Shown: one piece after another, positions 48,688 to 61,500 of the stretch
Layout: every line of letters starts with the position of its first letter
Position numbering within the stretch: position 1 is the first letter of the stretch
From: Auanema rhodensis
Lineage: Eukaryota; Nematoda; Chromadorea; Rhabditida; Rhabditidae
Direction of reading: 5' to 3'
DNA length: 64,000 bases
Assembly (NCBI GenBank): GCA_964057225.1
Contig: OZ059899.1
Location: 20,592,501 to 20,656,500 of the forward strand
Notes under the pieces: model-generated
Told to the model about the DNA's origin: nothing
Database searches by the model: none
What the model saw: only the letters and a program-made list of their open reading frames with translations
Made by a program: the position numbers and the translations under genes

Positions 48688-51600
48688 TTGAAAAAAGATG
48701 CATTAGTGTATGTTGAGTTTCCATGTACACTCAACATTGCTTCCAAAAACATTTTTACAAAAATTTTTCCGAAAAATTTTGAAATAATTTCGCAAAAAGT
48801 AAATGTTTTTAGATTCCTTTCTCCAAGGCAAAGACGATGGACAATGTTATTCAACGAAAAAATTAATTCTGCAGGGTGAAAATCGAGGATATAATGGTGA
48901 ACTTATATCAGTTGATATCTCGGTGCATTTTTAAGCTAGCGCAAATCTGATAACACAGATCGACGCAGCTTAAAAATCCGCATCGAATGCACTATACTAC
49001 ATTGAAAAACGGTTGATACAAAAATTAGGTATGATCGTTTGAAAAAAGATGCATTAGTGTATGTTGAGTTTCCATGTACACTCAACATTGCTTCCAAAAA
49101 CATTTTTACAAAAATTTTTCCGAAAAATTTTGAAATAATTTCGCAAAAAGTAAATGTTTTTAGATTCCTTTCTCCAAGGCAAAGACGATGGACAATGTTA
49201 TTCAACGAAAAAATTAATTCTGCAGGGTGAAAATCGAGGATATAATGGTGAACTTATATCAGTTGATATCTCGGTGCATTTTTAAGCTAGCGCAAATCTG
49301 ATAACACAGATCGACGCAGCTTAAAAATCCGCATCGAATGCACTATACTACATTGAAAAACGGTTGATACAAAAATTAGGTATGATCGTTTGAAAAAAGA
49401 TGCATTAGTGTATGTTGAGTTTCCATGTACACTCAACATTGCTTCCAAAAACATTTTTACAAAAATTTTTCCGAAAAATTTTGAAATAATTTCGCAAAAA
49501 GTAGATGTTTTTAGATTCTTTTTTTCAAGGCAAAGACGATGGACATTGTTATTCAACGAAAAAATTGATTCTGCAGGGTGAAAATCGAGGATATAAGTGT
49601 GAACTTATATCAGTTGATATCTCGGTGCATTTTTAAGCTAACTCAAATCTGATAACACAGATCGACGCAGCTTAAAAATCCGCATCGAATGCACTATACT
49701 ACATTGAGAAACGCTTAATACAAAAATTAGTTATGATCGTTTGAAAAAAGATGCATTAGTGTATGTTGAGTTTCCATGTACACTCAACATTGCTTCCAAA
49801 AACATTTTTACAAAAATTTTTCCGAAAAATTTCGAAATAATTTCGCAAAAAGTAGATGTTTTTAGATTCCTTTTTTCAAGGCAAAGACGATGGACATTGT
49901 TATTCAACGAAAAAATTGATTCTGCAGGGTGAAAGTCGAGGATATAAGTGTGAACTTATATCAGTTGATATCTCGGTGCATTTTTAAGCTAACTCAAATC
50001 TGATAACACAGATCGACGCAGCTTAAAAATCCGCATCGAATGCACTATACTACATTGAGAAACGCTTGATACAAAAATTAGGTATGATCGTTTGAAAAAA
50101 GATGCATTAGTGTATGTTGAGTTTCCATGTACACTCAACATTGCTTCCAAAAACATTTTTACAAAAATTTTTCCGAAAAATTTCAAAATAATTTCGCGAA
50201 AAGTAGATGTTTTCAGATTCCTTTTTTCAAGGCAAAGACGATGGACAATGTTATTCAACGAAAAAATTGATTCTGCAGGGTGAAAATCGAGGATATAAGT
50301 GTGAACTTATATCAGTTGATATCTCGGTGCATTTTTAAGCTAGCGCAAATCTGATAACACAGATCGACGCAGCTTAAAAATCCGCATCGAATGCACTATA
50401 CAACATTGAGAAACGCTTGATACAAAAATTAGTTATGATCGTTTGAAAAATGATGCATTAGTGTATGTTGAGTTTCCATGTACACTCAACATTGCTTCCA
50501 AAAACATTTTGACAAAAATTTTTCCGAAAAATTTCAGAATAATTTCGCGAAAAGTAGATGTTTTTAGATTCCTTTTTTCAAGGCAAAGACGATGGACAAT
50601 GTTATTCAACGAAAAAATTAATTCTGCAGGGTGAAAATCGAGGATATAAGTGTGAACTTATATCAGTTGATATCTCGGTGCATTTTTAAGCTAGCGCAAA
50701 TCTGATAACACAGATCGACGCAGCTTAAAAATCCGCATCGAATGCACTATACTACATTGAGAAACGCTTGATACAAAAATTAGTTATGATCGTTTGAAAA
50801 AAGATGCATTAGTGTATGTTGAGTTTCCATGTACACTCAACATTGCTTCCAAAAACATTTTTACAAAAATTTTTCCGAAAAATTTCAAAATAATTTCGCA
50901 AAAAGTAGATGTTTTTAGATTCCTTTTTTCAAGGCAAAGACGATGGACATTGTTATTCAACGAAAAAATTGATTCTGCAGGGTGAAAATCGAGGATATAA
51001 GTGTGAACTTATATCAGTTGATATCTCGGTGCATTTTTAAGCTAGCGCAAATCTGATAACACAGATCGACGCAGCTTAAAAATCCGCATCGAATGCACTA
51101 TACTACATTGAGAAACGCTTGATACAAAAATTAGTTATGATCGTTTGAAAAAAGATGCATTAGTGTATGTTGAGTTTCCATGTACACTCAACATTGCTTC
51201 CAAAAATATTTTTACAAAAATTTTTCCGAAAAATTTCAAAATAATTTCGCAAAAAGTAGATGTTTTTAGATTCCTTTTTTCAAGGCAAAGACGATGGACA
51301 TTGTTATTCAACGAAAAAATTGATTCTGCAGGGTGAAAATCGAGGATATAAGTGTGAACTTATATCAGTTGATATCTCGGTGCATTTTTAAGCTAACTCA
51401 AATCTGATAACACAGATCGACGCAGCTTAAAAATCCGCATCGAATGCACTATACTACATTGAGAAACGCTTGATACAAAAATTAGGTATGATCGTTTGAA
51501 AAAAGATGCATTAGTGTATGTTGAGTTTCCATGTACACTCAACATTGCTTCCAAAAACATTTTTACAAAAATTTTTCCGAAAAATTTCAAAATAATTTCG

Positions 51601-51846
51601 CGAAAAGTAGATGTTTTTAGATTCCTTTTTTCAAGGCAAAGACGATGGACAATGTTATTCAACGAAAAAATTATTTCTGCAGGGTGAAAATCGAGGATAT
51701 AAGTGTGAACTTATATCAGTTGATATCTCGGTGCATTTTTAAGCTAGCGCAAATCTGATAACACAGATCGACGCAGCTTAAAAATCCGCATCGAATGCAT
51801 TATACTACATTGAGAAACGCGTGATACAAAACTTAGTTATGATCGT
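48688..51846 (+). repeat. Nine-monomer unit with one monomer deleted
   Basis: The order FF, FF, DD, O, GG, HH, II, II', GG' repeats 45529-48687 (FF, FF, DD, O, GG, AA, HH, II, II') at an offset of nine monomers until GG, then eight monomers after it, because the AA monomer is absent between 50092 and 50443. The unit begins directly after an II' monomer at 48337, a neighbour pair seen nowhere else, so that junction is a second rearrangement point. GG' (51496) leads into the Z monomer of the next HOR. Confidence 0.85.
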
Positions 51847-54800
51847 TTGAAAAATGATGCATTAGTGTATGTTGAGTTTCCATGTACACTCAACATTGCT
51901 TCCAAAAACATTTTGACAAAAATTTTTCCGAAAAATTTCGAAATAAATTCGCAAAGAGTAGGTGTTTTTAGATTCCTTTTTTCAAGGCAAAGACGATGGA
52001 CAATGTTATTCAACAAAAAAATTAATTCTGCAGGGTGAAAATCGAGGATATAAGTGTGAACTTATATCAGTTGATATCTCGGTGCATTTTTAAGCTAGCG
52101 CAAATCTGATAACACAGATCGACGCAGCTTAAAAATCCGCATCGAATGCACTATACTACATTGAGAAACGCTTGATACAAAAATTAGGTATGATCGTTTG
52201 AAAAATGATGCATTAGTGTATGTTGAGTTTCCATGTACACTCAACATTGCTTCCAAAAACATTTTGACAAAAATTTTTCCGAAAAATTTCGAAAAAATTT
52301 CGCGAAAAGTAGATGTTTTTAGATTCCTTTTTTCAAGGCAAAGACGATGGACAATGTTATTCAACGAAAAAATTATTTCTGCAGGGTGAAAATCGAGGAT
52401 ATAAGTGTGAACTTATATCAGTTGATATCTCGGTGCATTTTTAAGCTAGCGCAAATCTGATAACACAGATCGACGCAGCTTAAAAATCCGCATCGAATGC
52501 ACTATACTACATTGAGAAACGCTTGATACAAAAATTAGGTATGATCGTTTGAAAAAAGATGCATTAGTGTATGTTGAGTTTCCATGTACACTCAACATTG
52601 CTTCCAAAAACATTTTTACAAAAATTTTTCCGAAAAATTTCGAAATAATTTCGCAAAAAGTAGATGTTTTTAGATTCCTTTTTTCAAGGCAAAGACGATG
52701 GACATTGTTATTCAACGAAAAAATTGATTCTGCAGGGTGAAAATCGAGGATATAAGTGTGAACTTATATCAGTTGATATCTCGGTGCATTTTTAAGCTAA
52801 CTCAAATCTGATAACACAGATCGACGCAGCTTAAAAATCCGCATCGAATGCACTATACTACATTGAGAAACGCTTAATACAAAAATTAGTTATGATCGTT
52901 TGAAAAATGATGCATTAGTGTATGTTGAGTTTCCATATACACTCAACATAGCTTCCAAAAACATTTTGACAAAAATTTTTCCGAAAAATTTCGAAAAAAT
53001 TTCGCAAAAAGTAGATGTTTTTAGATTCCTTTTTTTACGGCAAAGACGATGGACAAAGTTATTCAACGAAAAAATTAATTCTGCAGGGTGAAAATCGAGG
53101 ATATAAGTGTGAACTTATATCAGTTGATATCTCGGTGCATTTTTAAGCTAGCGCAAATCTGATAACACAGATCGACGCCGCTTAAAAATCCGCATCGAAT
53201 GCACTATACTACATTGAGAAACGCTTGATACAAAAATTAGTTATGATCGTTTGAAAAAAGATGCATTAGTGTATGTTGAGTTTCCATGTACACTCAACAT
53301 TGCTTCCAAAAACATTTTTACAAAAATTTTTCCGAAAAATTTCGAAATAATTTCGCAAAAAGTAGATGTTTTTAGATTCCTTATTTCAAGGCAAAGACGA
53401 TGGACATTGTTATTCAACGAAAAAATTGATTCTGCAGGGTGAAAATCGAGGATATAAGTGTGAACTTATATCAGTTGATATCTCGGTGCATTTTTAAGCT
53501 AACTCAAATCTGATAACACAGATCGACGCAGCTTAGAAATCCGCATCGAATGCACTATACAACATTGAGAAACGCTTGATACAAAAATTAGTTATGATCG
53601 TTTGAAAAATGATGCATTAGTGTATGTTGAGTTTCCATGTACACTCAACATTGCTTCCAAAAACATTTTGACAAAAATTTTTCCGAAAAATTTCAAAATA
53701 ATTTCGCGAAAAGTAGATGTTTTCAGATTCCTTTTTTCAAGGCAAAGACGATGGACAATGTTATTCAACGAAAAAATTAATTCTGCAGGGTGAAAATCGA
53801 GGATATAAGTGTGAACTTATATCAGTTGATATCTCGGTGCATTTTTAAGCTAGCGCAAATCTGATAACACAGATCGACGCCGCTTAAAAATCCGCATCGA
53901 ATGCACTATACTACATTGAGAAACGCTTGATACAAAAATTAGTTATGATCGTTTGAAAAAAGATGCATTAGTGTATGTTGAGTTTCCATGTACACTCAAC
54001 ATTGCTTCCAAAAACATTTTGACAAAAATTTTTCCAAAAAATTTCAAAATAATTTCGCAAAAAGTAAATGTTTTTAGATTCCTTTCTCCAAGGCAAAGAC
54101 GATGGACAATGTTATTCAACGAAAAAATTAATTCTGCAGGGTGAAAATCGAGGATATAATGGTGAACTTATATCAGTTGATATCTCGGTGCATTTTTAAG
54201 CTAGCGCAAATCTGATAACACAGATCGACGCAGCTTAAAAATCCGCATCGAATGCACTATACTACATTGAAAAACGGTTGATACAAAAATTAGGTATGAT
54301 CGTTTGAAAAAAGATGCATTAGTGTATGTTGAGTTTCCATGTACACTCAACATTGCTTCCAAAAACATTTTTACAAAAATTTTTCCGAAAAATTTCAAAA
54401 TAATTTCGCAAAAAGTAGATGTTTTTAGATTCCTTTTTTCAAGGCAAAGACGATGGACAATGTTATTCAACGAAAAAATTATTTCTGCAGGGTGAAAATC
54501 GAGGATATAAGTGTGAACTTATATCAGTTGATATCTCGGTGCATTTTTAAGCTAGCGCAAATCTGATAACACAGATCGACGCAGCTTAAAAATCCGCATC
54601 GAATGCACTATACTACATTGAAAAACGGTTGATACAAAAATTAGGTATGATCGTTTGAAAAAAGATGCATTAGTGTATGTTGAGTTTCCATGTACACTCA
54701 ACATTGCTTCCAAAAACATTTTTACAAAAATTTTTCCGAAAAATTTTGAAATAATTTCGCAAAAAGTAGATGTTTTTAGATTCTTTTTTTCAAGGCAAAG

Positions 54801-57800
54801 ACGATGGACATTGTTATTCAACGAAAAAATTGATTCTGCAGGGTGAAAATCGAGGATATAAGTGTGAACTTATATCAGTTGATATCTCGGTGCATTTTTA
54901 AGCTAACTCAAATCTGATAACACAGATCGACGCAGCTTAAAAATCCGCATCGAATGCACTATACTACATTGAGAAACGCTTAATACAAAAATTAGTTATG
55001 ATCGTTTAAAAAAGATGCATTAGTGTATGTTGAGTTTCCATGTACACTCAACATTGCTTCCAAAAACATTTTTACAAAAATTTTTCCAAAAAATTTCAAA
55101 ATAATTTCGCAAAAAGTAAATGTTTTTAGATTCCTTTCTCCAAGGCAAAGACGATGGACAATGTTATTCAACGAAAAAATTAATTCTGCAGGGTGAAAAT
55201 CGAGGATATAATGGTGAACTTATATCAGTTGATATCTCGGTGCATTTTTAAGCTAGCGCAAATCTGATAACACAGATCGACGCAGCTTAAAAATCCGCAT
55301 CGAATGCACTATACTACATTAAAAAACGGTTGATACAAAAATTAGGTATGATCGTTTGAAAAAAGATGCATTAGTGTATGTTGAGTTTCCATGTACACTC
55401 AACATTGCTTCCAAAAACATTTTTACAAAAATTTTTCCGAAAAATTTTGAAATAATTTCGCAAAAAGTAAATGTTTTTAGATTCCTTTCTCCAAGGCAAA
55501 GACGATGGACAATGTTATTCAACGAAAAAATTAATTCTGCAGGGTGAAAATCGAGGATATAATGGTGAACTTATATCAGTTGATATCTCGGTGCATTTTT
55601 AAGCTAGCGCAAATCTGATAACACAGATCGACGCAGCTTAAAAATCCGCATCGAATGCACTATACTACATTGAAAAACGGTTGATACAAAAATTAGGTAT
55701 GATCGTTTGAAAAAAGATGCATTAGTGTATGTTGAGTTTCCATGTACACTCAACATTGCTTCCAAAAACATTTTTACAAAAATTTTTCCGAAAAATTTTG
55801 AAATAATTTCGCAAAAAGTAAATGTTTTTAGATTCCTTTCTCCAAGGCAAAGACGATGGACAATGTTATTCAACGAAAAAATTAATTCTGCAGGGTGAAA
55901 ATCGAGGATATAATGGTGAACTTATATCAGTTGATATCTCGGTGCATTTTTAAGCTAGCGCAAATCTGATAACACAGATCGACGCAGCTTAAAAATCCGC
56001 ATCGAATGCACTATACTACATTGAAAAACGGTTGATACAAAAATTAGGTATGATCGTTTGAAAAAAGATGCATTAGTGTATGTTGAGTTTCCATGTACAC
56101 TCAACATTGCTTCCAAAAACATTTTTACAAAAATTTTTCCGAAAAATTTTGAAATAATTTCGCAAAAAGTAGATGTTTTTAGATTCTTTTTTTCAAGGCA
56201 AAGACGATGGACATTGTTATTCAACGAAAAAATTGATTCTGCAGGGTGAAAATCGAGGATATAAGTGTGAACTTATATCAGTTGATATCTCGGTGCATTT
56301 TTAAGCTAACTCAAATCTGATAACACAGATCGACGCAGCTTAAAAATCCGCATCGAATGCACTATACTACATTGAGAAACGCTTAATACAAAAATTAGTT
56401 ATGATCGTTTGAAAAAAGATGCATTAGTGTATGTTGAGTTTCCATGTACACTCAACATTGCTTCCAAAAACATTTTTACAAAAATTTTTCCGAAAAATTT
56501 CGAAATAATTTCGCAAAAAGTAGATGTTTTTAGATTCCTTTTTTCAAGGCAAAGACGATGGACATTGTTATTCAACGAAAAAATTGATTCTGCAGGGTGA
56601 AAGTCGAGGATATAAGTGTGAACTTATATCAGTTGATATCTCGGTGCATTTTTAAGCTAACTCAAATCTGATAACACAGATCGACGCAGCTTAAAAATCC
56701 GCATCGAATGCACTATACTACATTGAGAAACGCTTGATACAAAAATTAGGTATGATCGTTTGAAAAAAGATGCATTAGTGTATGTTGAGTTTCCATGTAC
56801 ACTCAACATTACTTCCAAAAACATTTTTACAAAAATTTTTCCGAAAAATTTCAAAATAATTTCGCGAAAAGTAGATGTTTTCAGATTCCTTTTTTCAAGG
56901 CAAAGACGATGGACAATGTTATTCAACGAAAAAATTGATTCTGCAGGGTGAAAATCGAGGATATAAGTGTGAACTTATATCAGTTGATATCTCGGTGCAT
57001 TTTTAAGCTAGCGCAAATCTGATAACACAGATCGACGCAGCTTAAAAATCCGCATCGAATGCACTATACAACATTGAGAAACGCTTGATACAAAAATTAG
57101 TTATGATCGTTTGAAAAATGATGCATTAGTGTATGTTGAGTTTCCATGTACACTCAACATTGCTTCCAAAAACATTTTGACAAAAATTTTTCCGAAAAAT
57201 TTCAAAATAATTTCGCGAAAAGTAGATGTTTTCAGATTCCTGTTTTCAAGGCAAAGACGATGGACAATGTTATTCAACGAAAAAATTAATTCTGCAGGGT
57301 GAAAATCGAGGATATAAGTGTGAACTTATATCAGTTGATATCTCGGTGCATTTTTAAGCTAGCGCAAATCTGATAACACAGATCGACGCAGCTTAAAAAT
57401 CCGCATCGAATGCACTATACAACATTGAGAAACGCTTGATACAAAAATTAGTTATGATCGTTTGAAAAATGATGCATTAGTGTATGTTGAGTTTCCATGT
57501 ACACTCAACATTGCTTCCAAAAACATTTTGACAAAAATTTTTCCGAAAAATTTCAGAATAATTTCGCGAAAAGTAGATGTTTTTAGATTCCTTTTTTCAA
57601 GGCAAAGACGATGGACAATGTTATTCAACGAAAAAATTAATTCTGCAGGGTGAAAATCGAGGATATAAGTGTGAACTTATATCAGTTGATATCTCGGTGC
57701 ATTTTTAAGCTAGCGCAAATCTGATAACACAGATCGACGCAGCTTAAAAATCCGCATCGAATGCACTATACTACATTGAGAAACGCTTGATACAAAAATT

Positions 57801-58514
57801 AGTTATGATCGTTTGAAAAAAGATGCATTAGTGTATGTTGAGTTTCCATGTACACTCAACATTGCTTCCAAAAACATTTTTACAAAAATTTTTCCGAAAA
57901 ATTTCAAAATAATTTCGCAAAAAGTAGATGTTTTTAGATTCCTTTTCTCAAGGCAAAGACGATGGACATTGTTATTCAACGAAAAAATTGATTCTGCAGG
58001 GTGAAAATCGAGGATATAAGTGTGAACTTATATCAGTTGATATCTCGGTGCATTTTTAAGCTAGCGCAAATCTGATAACACAGATCGACGCAGCTTAAAA
58101 ATCCGCATCGAATGCACTATACTACATTGAGAAACGCTTGATACAAAAATTAGTTATGATCGTTTGAAAAAAGATGCATTAGTGTATGTTGAGTTTCCAT
58201 GTACACTCAACATTGCTTCCAAAAACATTTTTACAAAAATTTTTCCGAAAAATTTCAAAATAATTTCGCAAAAAGTAGATGTTTTTAGATTCCTTTTTTC
58301 AAGGCAAAGACGATGGACATTGTTATTCAACGAAAAAATTGATTCTGCAGGGTGAAAATCGAGGATATAAGTGTGAACTTATATCAGTTGATATCTCGGT
58401 GCATTTTTAAGCTAACTCAAATCTGATAACACAGATCGACGCAGCTTAAAAATCCGCATCGAATGCACTATACTACATTGAGAAACGCTTGATACAAAAA
58501 TTAGGTATGATCGT
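51847..58514 (+). repeat. 19-monomer right-type HOR, copy 2
   Basis: This repeats the class order of 35701-42369 monomer for monomer. Differences I noticed are the one-base deletion in the EE monomer at 55006, CATTACTTCC near 56811, CTTTTCTCAAGG near 57945, and AAAAACATTTTT at 58220, where the first copy has AAAAATATTTTT (42078). The last difference is shared with the monomer before it, which suggests gene conversion or a different parental copy. Confidence 0.9.
55006..55355 (+). repeat. 350-bp monomer (single-base deletion)
   Basis: The opening reads CGTTTAAAAAAGATGC where its partner at 38860 has CGTTTGAAAAAAGATGC, so one G is missing between 55007 and 55008. It is the only monomer of the 181 shorter than 351 bp. 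The rest is a normal EE monomer, with CCAAAAAATTTC, GTAAATG, CTTTCTCCAAGG and ATAATGGTG. Confidence 0.9.
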
Positions 58515-61500
58515 TTGAAAAAAGATGCATTAGTGTATGTTGAGTTTCCATGTACACTCAACATTGCTTCCAAAAACATTTTTACAAAAATTTTTCCGAA
58601 AAATTTCAAAATAATTTCGCGAAAAGTAGATGTTTTCAGATTCCTTTTTTCAAGGCAAAGACGATGGACAATGTTATTCAACGAAAAAATTGATTCTGCA
58701 GGGTGAAAATCGAGGATATAAGTGTGAACTTATATCAGTTGATATCTCGGTGCATTTTTAAGCTAGCGCAAATCTGATAACACAGATCGACGCAGCTTGA
58801 AAATCCGCATCGAATGCACTATACAACATTGAGAAACGCTTGATACAAAAATTAGTTATGATCGTTTGAAAAATGATGCATTAGTGTATGTTGAGTTTCC
58901 ATGTACACTCAACATTGCTTCCAAAAACATTTTGACAAAAATTTTTCCGAAAAATTTCAAAATAATTTCGCGAAAAGTAGATGTTTTCAGATTCCTTTTT
59001 TCAAGGCAAAGACGATGGACAATGTTATTCAACGAAAAAATTAATTCTGCAGGGTGAAAATCGAGGATATAAGTGTGAACTTATATCAGTTGATATCTCG
59101 GTGCATTTTTAAGCTAGCGCAAATCTGATAACACAGATCGACGCAGCTTAAAAATCCGCATCGAATGCACTATACAACATTGAGAAACGCTTGATACAAA
59201 AATTAGTTATGATCGTTTGAAAAATGATGCATTAGTGTATGTTGAGTTTCCATGTACACTCAACATTGCTTCCAAAAACATTTTTACAAAAATTTTTCCG
59301 AAAAATTTCGAAATAATTTCGCAAAAAGTAGATGTTTTTAGATTCCTTTTTTCAAGGCAAAGACGATGGACATTGTTATTCAACGAAAAAATTGATTCTG
59401 CAGGGTGAAAATCGAGGATATAAGTGTGAACTTATATCAGTTGATATCTCGGTGCATTTTTAAGCTAGCGCAAATCTGATAACACAGATCGACGCAGCTT
59501 AAAAATCCGCATCGAATGCACTATACAACATTGAGAAACGCTTGATACAAAAATTAGTTATGATCGTTTGAAAAATGATGCATTAGTGTATGTTGAGTTT
59601 CCATGTACACTCAACATTGCTTCCAAAAACATTTTTACAAAAATTTTTCCGAAAAATTTCGAAATAATTTCGCAAAAAGTAGATGTTTTTAGATTCCTTT
59701 TTTCAAGGCAAAGACGATGGACATTGTTATTCAACGAAAAAATTGATTCTGCAGGGTGAAAATCGAGGATATAAGTGTGAACTTATATCAGTTGATATCT
59801 CGGTGCATTTTTAAGCTAGCGCAAATCTGATACCACAGATCGACGCAGCTTAAAAATTCGCATCGAATGCACTATACAACATTGAGAAACGCTTGATACA
59901 AAAATTAGTTATGATCGTTTGAAAAATGATGCATTAGTGTATGTTGAGTTTCCATGTACACTCAACATTGCTTCCAAAAACATTTTGACAAAAATTTTTC
60001 CGAAAAATTTCAAAATAATTTCGCGAAAAGTAGATGTTTTCAGATTCCTGTTTTCAAGGCAAAGACGATGGACAATGTTATTCAACGAAAAAATTAATTC
60101 TGCAGGGTGAAAATCGAGGATATAAGTGTGAACTTATATCAGTTGATATCTCGGTGCATTTTTAAGCTAGCGCAAATCTGATAACACAGATCGACGCAGC
60201 TTAAAAATCCGCATCGAATGCACTATACAACATTGAGAAACGCTTGATACAAAAATTAGTTATGATCGTTTGAAAAATGATGCATTAGTGTATGTTGAGT
60301 TTCCATGTACACTCAACATTGCTTCCAAAAACATTTTTACAAAAATTTTTCCGAAAAATTTCAAAATAATTTCGCAAAAAGTAGATGTTTTTAGATTCCT
60401 TTTTTCAAGGCAAAGACGATGGACATTGTTATTCAACGAAAAAATTGATTCTGCAGGGTGAAAATCGAGGATATAAGTGTGAACTTATATCAGTTGATAT
60501 CTCGGTGCATTTTTAAGCTAACTCAAATCTGATAACACAGATCGACGCAGCTTAAAAATCCGCATCGAATGCACTATACTACATTGAGAAACGCTTGATA
60601 CAAAAATTAGGTATGATCGTTTGAAAAAAGATGCATTAGTGTATGTTGAGTTTCCATGTACACTCAACATTGCTTCCAAAAACATTTTTACAAAAATTTT
60701 TCCGAAAAATTTCAAAATAATTTCGCGAAAAGTAGATGTTTTCAGATTCCTTTTTTCAAGGCAAAGACGATGGACAATGTTATTCAACGAAAAAATTGAT
60801 TCTGCAGGGTGAAAATCGAGGATATAAGTGTGAACTTATATCAGTTGATATCTCGGTGCATTTTTAAGCTAGCGCAAATCTGATAACACAGATCGACGCA
60901 GCTTAAAAATCCGCATCGAATGCACTATACAACATTGAGAAACGCTTGATACAAAAATTAGTTATGATCGTTTGAAAAATGATGCATTAGTGTATGTTGA
61001 GTTTCCATGTACACTCAACATTGCTTCCAAAAACATTTTGACAAAAATTTTTCCGAAAAATTTCAAAATAATTTCGCGAAAAGTAGATGTTTTCAGATTC
61101 CTTTTTTCAAGGCAAAGACGATGGACAATGTTATTCAACGAAAAAATTAATTCTGCAGGGTGAAAATCGAGGATATAAGTGTGAACTTATATCAGTTGAT
61201 ATCTCGGTGCATTTTTAAGCTAGCGCAAATCTGATAACACAGATCGACGCAGCTTAAAAATCCGCATCGAATGCACTATACAACATTGAGAAACGCTTGA
61301 TACAAAAATTAGTTATGATCGTTTGAAAAATGATGCATTAGTGTATGTTGAGTTTCCATGTACACTCAACATTGCTTCCAAAAACATTTTTACAAAAATT
61401 TTTCCGAAAAATTTCGAAATAATTTCGCAAAAAGTAGATGTTTTTAGATTCCTTTTTTCAAGGCAAAGACGATGGACATTGTTATTCAACGAAAAAATTG

